From Macrosoma leucophasiata (taxonomy: Eukaryota; Arthropoda; Insecta; Lepidoptera; Hedylidae), in contig JAWQUS010000030.1 of assembly GCA_036365455.1 (NCBI GenBank), forward strand, positions 14,466,001 through 14,530,000: a stretch of 64,000 nt of DNA. The letters are read 5' to 3'. The notes beneath the pieces were generated by a model. That model was not told where the DNA came from, did not search any database, and saw only the letters and a list, made by a program, of their open reading frames with translations. Every line of letters starts with the position of its first letter. Position 1 is the stretch's first letter. Positions 59,701 through 64,000 of the stretch are shown here, one piece after another. A program made the position numbers and the translations under genes.

Positions 59701-62700
59701 CACCAATCCGCATTGGAGCAGCGTGGTGGAGTACGCTCCAGGCCTCGCCCCAAAGAGGGGAGAGACTCGTGCCCAGCAGTGGGACGTATAATGGGTTGCC
59801 ATTATTATTATTTATTATTATCGAACATTGCATTGCCATCCCTGGCAACGGTACTCACGACACAGGTTTATACCTAGTGTGGGGCTGTGTGTGAGAGTCA
59901 GCGGTTTTTTTATTTTATAAGAGTCAAACCAGGATATGTCGCTAATAACTAAGTTTAACTTACAATTCCTAAATGTACTCACTTTCATGGGATCACAGAC
60001 CAATGGGGCCACGACTTTGGCTTGTATAGTCGCGGTAGCTTCTGGTATGCTCGCCTTTAATGTGCCCGACCATCCTATAGCTTGCTCGTCAGCTATCACC
60101 AACTAGAAAAAAAAGCAATGCGTATTAACTAGTTTTTATTTCAGCTTGACACACGTGCAATTCCGTGATTGATAATTGTATTTTTAGAATTCCGTAGCCT
60201 ACAAGGACCCTTATATTTTGACGACCCGGTTAGTCCAGCAGTGTGAGATGACCGTTTGATTCGAAGAGTCGCGAGTTCGATCCCCGCGCCGGGACCCGGA
60301 GATTCGGGCCTGGGTGTTTGTGTATGTGTTGTATGTGTACAACGGCACCCACGACACAGGTTTATACCTACTGTGGGGCTATGAGTGTAAGCGTATTTTA
60401 TATAAGTTCGCCAAGTCCGTCCGTCGCGTCCGTCTGTGCACAGCTTAGCGCAGATTTTTTTCAGTACTAGAAAACTATAATTTAACATAAATTTACATAT
60501 TAGTTTCGCCGAAAATGAGGTAAATAAAATCTTGAAAAAAAAATTAAGAGTGCCCTATAAGTAGTTATTTTCTCGTGCAACGCCGAGTGTGGAATGTCAT
60601 TGGTTAGATCTTTGAAAAACATTGGGGGGTTTGAGAAATACATTTCTCGATGGAGGAAACCATTGGTACTATAAAATTTATACGACATTATATTATCTTG
60701 TGCCAAACATATTCAACATTTCTTAATATATGGAACATTCATATCAGTACAACGATTGCGTGATATGCAAGCTGTACGACCACTTTGTTTAATACTCACG
60801 CGAGTTTTAATTTGGTCAATGTTTACTGTGTATTTTGGTTTCTTGGTTGTATTAAGTTTTTGTTTACCTGATAATATTCCATCGGCACAGGCACGGGCGC
60901 GTACTCGGGGTCCATCTCAACGAACAGTCTGTCGGTCGCTCGATACTGTATGCCGACGTGTTCGGGCTGCGTGTGCCAGGCCACCGGCGGCCCGCGCTCG
61001 TCCAGCAGCTCCCGGCCGATGGCGTCGAGCAATGTCACCTTGAGCGTCACCTCGTGGCCCGGCCGGAGCCATAACCTGCCGAATATTGGACACTGGCTCA
61101 GAGAATATGTAATAATACTACGTATAGAATGGATACTTCGACGTCTCGCCTGATTTCCTCTCCTCACCCATCACCCCCCCTCGCAAGACAGTGAGGTTGT
61201 TAGCAGGCGACCGGGCGGTTATTTTCACCTAGTAGTCAGTGCGACGACTTATATCACGACTCTTTTAGGTCATAACTCTACGTCACGCCGAGGACACTCC
61301 GCCAAAAATCCATACAAACACTTAATTTGGTCTCTATTATAATGTCCTCCAAACCGTATTTCGGTCACGGCGGCCAATCTCAACGGAGACTAGCCAACTG
61401 CGCGGGAGATATTATAGTGCACAAGTGTATGCGCAAACACAGGTGCACTCTATTCCCTCACTGTCATAGCCCGATGGGACGGCAATCCGACACGACCGGA
61501 GAGAGATCGGGCGCAGGACCAACGGCTTTACGTGCTCTCCGAGGCACGACCAGACTCCGGGCTGCAATTGGGAATTTCCTCACAGAAAAAACGCAATAAC
61601 AGATTTTCCCGACCTGGGGATCGAACTCAGGTCCTCAGGCTTCACCATCGCGATTGCGACCATTGAGCCAACGAGGCAGTCAAAACGTGCACCTGTGTGC
61701 GTAGCACGTAGAAAATACCATCCGTCGCCCATAACAGGGGAGGAGATTGAGTGATGCGGGAAAATCGGCCCGCCCGATCGAAAGTGTCCATTCTTTACGT
61801 AGTATTATTACATATTCTCTGCCTGCGTGCTACATTTCTGTGTGTGCGTGTAAAAACACATCACTGATTGATGTCTGTGTAATAGCACACCGCGGACACT
61901 CCGCCAAAATTCCATACAAACGCTTAATTTGGTTTCTATCCATCAGTGACGTGTATTTACACGTACAAAATACCAACCGTCGCCCATAAGAGAGGAAGGG
62001 GTTGTGTATGTGTGCAAATCGGGCGGGACGTCGAAGTGTCCACTCTGTACGTAGTATTATTACATATTCTCTGGTAATAGGTAACCAGAAAAAGCGTTTG
62101 TATAGAATTTTATAAGAGTGTCCAGGGTGTGACTTGCCTAACATTTTTTATATGTCTCGAAGGTGGCAAACAAGCATGCAGTTTACATTGATGTGTGATA
62201 GTGATGACTGCAGCCTATAGACACCCACACAAAGACCAAAATGCAGATGCAGTAGTTATGTCGGCAGTAGCATTAGTAGTTATGTCTCTGTGACAGTTAT
62301 TATGGGGCCCTACAAACACATATAGATATCATTTGACAAGGTATAAATTCACTATTTTATGTGACATAGACCGAAAGCAATATGCACCTTTATCATTCCA
62401 ACTAAGATTTTGCCATTGGTCTTATTATGAATATGGCTAATGGTGGTCAAACGATTCTTATAAGGCGGCAGTAAATGCATTAACTCGGGATGGGTAGCAG
62501 CATCCCACTATAAGGAAAGCCCAATCCGCGTGTCAAACCTGGCGATTATAGCATATTCTCCTCTAATGATGCATAAACCCTGTTATGAGAATTTTTGGGA
62601 TACATTTTTGTCCAGCAGTAAACATTTTTCAGCTGAAATGAGACTCACGCGTGCAGCACGCACTGTTATCGGAAATAGAGGAATGATTGAGAATCTGTGT

Positions 62701-63837
62701 ATGTTCGATGGCTAGCACGAGAGTAGTATGGGAGAGAATCATAGAGCAACGCGGGCCACTGGCCGCCGCGACGGACCGGAGGGGAGCGCGTTTATTACTT
62801 AGTTTTTTTACGTTTATTATTAGCGTTAATTACCGATGCAAAACAGTCTGTAATTTTTTGCGGGGAGAAATACATGTGGCACACACTCACACTACAAAAA
62901 TCGTCTATTACTACGAAACTCACACCTTGACTTTAACAAAATACATAAACAATTTCACACATACATTAAAATATCTGGGCGACAGGCATAAGACCATTTG
63001 GTCTTGTACTTTGACAGAAGGGGAAAGCCTGCATATGGAAGAAGAAGAAGAAGAAGAAGACTACTCCCCTCCGGTCCACCGCGGCCGGTGGCCCGTGTTG
63101 CTCTATGGCGAGAATACAGATAAACTTACCTAGGGCCGGCCGAACAGTTGGCAGGCGTGTCGGCAGGGTCGAGTCGTATGCGCGACACGTGCGGCGCGCA
63201 AGCCGTCTCGAGGCGCACTGACTCGCGTTCTTCTTCCAGTACACTGGTGATCTCACCGATCGCCTCGCCTTTCTACAACGCACAAGTTTGGCAAATTAGA
63301 ACGGATATTTAAGAACATTTTCAAATTTACCACGAATCGCAAGCGATCTACTCGGTTGTGCGATACGGGCGCGGTCGGGTGTGAGAAAAGTGACCGCTAG
63401 TGGCAAAATTAAAAAAAAAATGCGCTCTCGGATCGTATGTTTTTAAACCCCATAAGACCTCCGACAAGGTTTACCGACTGCTATCTATCGATAGCAACCG
63501 GGACCGACGGCTTAACGTGAACTCAGAAGCACATAAACGCGCATTTTTTTAAATTTTGCCAGTAGTGGTCACCCATCACATCCGACCGCGCCCGTAATGC
63601 TCAACCGAGTAGATCACTTATGATCTACACCAGCCGCGGGGCCATGCGCGCTTCTATTACCATTATTATTTATTATACACTTCTTTTTTTAGAACGTAAG
63701 ATACATACCCTACGACACTTGAGTGTGAAGAGCTGAACATCAGGGTAGCGATGCGGCGGAGGCCCGTCTCGGGCGACCAGTTCGGCCACGCGCGGCTCTA
63801 ACGACTGCGACACCAGAGCTTCGCCCTCCGCTAGTAC
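47513..63837 (-). CDS. NUP210: Nuclear pore membrane glycoprotein 210 (gp210/NUP210), C-terminal 17 exons
   Basis: A pore membrane protein whose lumenal domain lies in the perinuclear space. Exons, in transcript order: 63837-63709, 63272-63130, 61075-60868, 60102-59983, 59361-59164, 58614-58372, 57886-57743, 57453-57343, 57225-57036, 55641-55541, 55174-54890, 54223-54039, 53140-53001, 51460-51285, 49864-49672, 48787-48320, 47721-47513. All junctions are GT-AG with matching phases and together encode 1080 residues plus TAG. Recognisable features are GGPPRHLATL in the 57886 exon, repeated Ig-like lumenal segments such as VSPSGSVLGVSIGTSRVRL, a transmembrane helix in the 48787 exon, and a Ser/Pro-rich tail. 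Full-length gp210 is about 1850-1900 residues, so the N-terminal part lies past 64000. Further small in-phase exons cannot be excluded. Confidence 0.88.
47857..47981. mobile_element. Short MITE (CCCCTTATTCATAAACG ends)
   Basis: CCCCTTATTCATAAACGT and its inverse ACGTTCATGAATAAGGGG bound about 125 bp. It sits in the last NUP210 intron. No confident target duplication was seen. Confidence 0.65.
48320..48787 (-). CDS. NUP210: NUP210 exon with transmembrane segment
   Basis: The largest exon here, 468 nt. It encodes the last lumenal domain (FTISGHPHALQTTKIT, CGSGWVNVVSRLTSQDLKVE) followed by YIPTLISIAAVVAAYMY, a hydrophobic helix matching the single C-terminal transmembrane span of gp210. It ends with a phase-1 G before GTAAGT. 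Confidence 0.9.
48928..49096. repeat. Two adjacent long perfect hairpins in an R3-like copy
   Basis: 48928-48997 has 31-bp perfect arms (TGGCTCCGTTATTTCTACCA...) around an 8-nt loop. 49037-49096 has 27-bp arms (ACTACATAATTTATCTGTTG...) around a short loop. Both lie inside a degraded R3 element in a NUP210 intron. Confidence 0.85.
49340..49641 (+). repeat. Repeat family R3 copy next to a NUP210 exon
   Basis: It carries GATGGCAAACAAGCATTGAT, GCCTATAGACATTTACAC, GATAGTGCTGAACACTA and CTCTACCACCAGTAGAAA. It ends about 30 bp from the 49672 splice donor. Confidence 0.75.
50699..51240 (+). repeat. Dispersed repeat (copy of 3700-4108) split by a SINE
   Basis: GCGATGGCTACTTTACCAGA through AATAAGAGCACCA matches the 3.7-kb copy. 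TTCCCGCCAAAAA resumes after the SINE at 51027-51222. Confidence 0.7.
51027..51222 (+). repeat. tRNA-derived SINE, CCGGTTAGTCCAGCGG family
   Basis: The head is CCCGGCTGGTCCAGCGGTG with B box GGTTCGATCCC, and the end is an A run (TTTTTAAAAAAAAAATC). It is inserted into the older 50699-51240 repeat. Confidence 0.85.
51486..52222. repeat. Composite of R3 pieces with a nested hAT MITE
   Basis: A minus-strand R3 piece (51508-51648) is followed by a plus-strand R3 copy from 51656. That copy is interrupted at CTGCAGCC by the MITE at 51694-51990 and resumes at 51991 to about 52222 (GAGCTCCGACACTGAATC). Confidence 0.8.
51694..51990. mobile_element. hAT-like MITE with perfect 8-bp target duplication
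   Basis: CATAGAGCAACACCGG and the inverse GTGTTGCTCTATG bound 297 bp. CTGCAGCC is present at 51686-51693 and 51991-51998. Removing the element restores the R3 sequence GACTGCAGCCTATAGACACC, so the boundaries are exact. Confidence 0.9.
52611..52861. repeat. Inverted-repeat cluster with eight TATCGATA motifs
   Basis: An imperfect palindrome of about 250 bp. Perfect TATCGATA words start at 52611, 52683, 52692, 52701, 52744, 52758, 52767 and 52854. The arms share GATAGCGCGATAGTACTATC and AAAATATCGAC. TATCGATA is the DREF-binding DRE in flies, and CGATA clusters bind BEAF-32. Here it may simply be a MITE. It lies in a NUP210 intron. Confidence 0.8.
54243..54410 (-). repeat. Repeat family R3, partial copy
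   Basis: GGCCTCAGGAGTGGTAACGC, ATCTGCATTTTGACC, GGCTGCAGTCATCACTTAAC and CTGCATGCTTGTTTACC. This copy supplies the intact target sequence for the hAT insertion at 30843. Confidence 0.8.
55405..55512 (-). repeat. Repeat family R3, short 3' piece
   Basis: GAGCTCCAGTGACGGAGCTC and GGTAGTGTTCAGCACTA. It lies about 25 bp from the NUP210 donor at 55541. Confidence 0.7.
55769..57157 (-). repeat. 149-bp tandem array spanning a NUP210 exon-intron border
   Basis: The unit (counted from GAAGGCACGG starts at 55831, 55980, 56129, 56278, 56427, 56576, 56725, 56874 and 57023) is exactly 149 bp and the copies look identical. Each contains the last 109 nt of the NUP210 exon, the GACG|GTACCG donor and a 40-nt stretch with a pyrimidine tract (CCTTCCCTCCCTCCCTCT) ending CTGCAG. 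Only the rightmost copy is joined to unique exon sequence; the leftmost degenerates at 55757-55770. All three frames are open on the minus strand, so long apparent proteins here are artefacts of the array. GC content is very high. Confidence 0.93.
57560..57742 (-). repeat. Degenerate tandem copies of the next NUP210 exon border
   Basis: Blocks containing GTAAACGAACGTACC, GAGATATCGGCGCCCACC / GAGATTTCGGCGCCCATC and AAGGAACTCATTGCGACATG repeat at about 77-91 bp. They resemble the 3' end of the 57886-57743 exon and its donor (GGAACTCACCTCGACTTGGG). Confidence 0.7.
57893..57985 (-). repeat. Duplicate of the 5' border of a NUP210 exon
   Basis: AACACGTACACCTGTATACC and ACACGATATTACGTCCAAT repeat the 57840-57915 border (GGAAACACGTACACCTATAACC, ACACGATATTACGTCCAAT) about 70-80 bp away, including an acceptor-like TATACAG. 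Confidence 0.7.
57988..58144 (-). mobile_element. Truncated hAT-like MITE (CATAGAGCAAC family)
   Basis: CATAGCGCAACACGGGC at one end, then TATGCAGGCTTTGTCC, CAAAGTACAAGTGCAAGTG and TCAAGGTGTGAGTTTCGTAG. The distal end is missing. Confidence 0.75.
59456..59818 (+). repeat. 5S-rRNA-derived SINE with LINE-type 3' end
   Basis: The head GGTTAAGCACTACGGGCGCG, GTCGGGTAGTG and GATGGGTGACCGC matches the internal promoter of 5S rRNA (A box, intermediate element, C box). A core follows (GTGCTTCGGAGGGCACG, TTAAGCCGTCGGTCCCGG). The 3' end (GGAGCAGCGTGGTGGAGTA, GTGCCCAGCAGTGGGACGTA) is the common tail of moth RTE-like LINEs, then an ATT-rich tract. Confidence 0.85.
59838..59915 (+). repeat. 3' end of a CCGGTTAGTCCAGCGG-type SINE
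   Basis: GGCAACGGTACTCACGACAC, AGGTTTATACC and GTGGGGCTGTG only; the head is missing. Confidence 0.65.
60217..60405 (+). repeat. tRNA-derived SINE, CCGGTTAGTCCAGCGG family
   Basis: Head GACCCGGTTAGTCCAGCAG with B box GTTCGATCCCCGC, and tail GACACAGGTTTATACC. A short internal deletion follows the head (GGGACCCGGAGATTCGGGCC). Confidence 0.8.
61100..62072. mobile_element. Inverted-repeat element with an extra internal end
   Basis: AGAGAATATGTAATAATACT at the left is inverted at the right end (62033-62072) and again at 61781-61820. The TIR, including GTGTCCA and CGACGTC motifs, is about 45-55 bp. A tRNA-derived SINE lies inside on the minus strand. It lies in the NUP210 intron beside the 61075 exon. 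Confidence 0.75.
61335..61681 (-). repeat. tRNA-derived SINE with GCCTCGTTGGCTCAATGG head
   Basis: On the minus strand it starts GACTGCCTCGTTGGCTCAAT and has B box GAGTTCGATCCCC. The core is CGTGCCTCGGAGAGCACG and AAGCCGTTGGTCCTG, and the body is GTGCACTATAATATCTCCCG. I recognise the body as a common moth SINE. Confidence 0.8.
62163..62310 (+). repeat. Repeat family R3, partial copy
   Basis: GGTGGCAAACAAGCATGCAG, GATGACTGCAGCCTATAGAC and AGTTATGTCTCTGTGACAG. Confidence 0.75.
62739..63108. mobile_element. hAT-like MITE, best-preserved copy of the CATAGAGCAAC family
   Basis: About 45-bp inverted ends (CATAGAGCAACGCGGGCCAC and GGCCCGTGTTGCTCTATG). Flanks GAGAGAAT and GCGAGAAT are an 8-bp duplication with one mismatch. 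It carries a (GAA)n expansion near 63040-63060. It ends about 20 bp from a NUP210 splice donor. Confidence 0.8.
63337..63655. repeat. Fold-back pair of 5S-derived SINE heads
   Basis: A minus-strand 5S-headed SINE (head 63655-63560, with GGTCACCCATCACATCCGAC and CGCGCCCGTAATG on the + strand; core 63520-63440) runs into a second head in the opposite direction at 63346-63411 (GATCTACTCGGTTGTGCGAT, ACGGGCGCGGTCGGG, GTGACCGCTAGTGG). The usual LINE-type 3' tail is absent. Confidence 0.8.
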
Positions 63838-64000
63838 CTGTACAGGAAGAGATCTATTGATTACTGCTTGGACTACGCTTCGTTCACCTTACCTACTAGA
63901 TACCGTTCACTTTTTAACAGATACACTGTCCGCAGAAAACCAGACACAATTGTTTTTAACAATAAAACAGATCATATGTTTTCTGTAAATAAAAGTATTG

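Overview
The window is animal nuclear DNA and almost certainly from a moth or butterfly (Lepidoptera). It is AT-rich, its genes have GT-AG introns, and it is crowded with tRNA-headed and 5S-headed SINE-like repeats, MITEs, hAT and Tc1/mariner remnants and decayed non-LTR retrotransposons. Nothing bacterial or viral was recognised. The species cannot be fixed from sequence alone.

Region 1 (1-25.7 kb, + strand) is a 5'-nucleotidase (ecto-5'-nucleotidase/apyrase family) locus. One short internal exon (365-518) carries the metal-binding GDTYTGT segment. It is followed by four large terminal exons (8528-9898, 11996-13387, 21746-23131, 24303-25745). Each of the four starts in the same phase after a good 3' splice site and encodes the rest of the enzyme plus a hydrophobic GPI-type tail. 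No second upstream exon was found, so the locus looks like one 5' part serving four alternative last exons. The first of these has lost key catalytic and substrate-binding residues. The spaces between hold MITEs, SINEs and a 3-kb DNA transposon.

Region 2 (28.9-36.9 kb) holds a head-to-head gene pair: a SMYD4-like SET/MYND protein (- strand, two exons with a repeat-filled 3.8-kb intron) and an OSCP1-like protein (+ strand, two exons). Their start codons are 20 bp apart. The SMYD4-like gene ends 15 bp from the terminal repeat of a fold-back element.

Region 3 (37-47 kb) holds a tiny IFI6/IFI27-type hydrophobic protein gene (38799-39005) and then a gene-poor stretch. That stretch is dominated by a near-identical 1.49-kb tandem duplication (40040-43621 and 43693-45188). 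The left copy carries a 2.1-kb long-terminal-inverted-repeat element and the right copy preserves the empty site.

Region 4 (47.5-64 kb, - strand) is the C-terminal half of a nuclear pore membrane glycoprotein 210 (NUP210/gp210) gene. Seventeen phase-compatible exons encode 1080 residues, ending in a lumenal domain, a transmembrane helix and a short tail. Its 5' end lies beyond the right edge. At three places the 3' end of an exon is tandemly repeated into the following intron or UTR, most strikingly a 149-bp unit repeated about nine times. Its introns also hold a 5S-rRNA-derived SINE, a hairpin with eight TATCGATA motifs, and many nested repeats.
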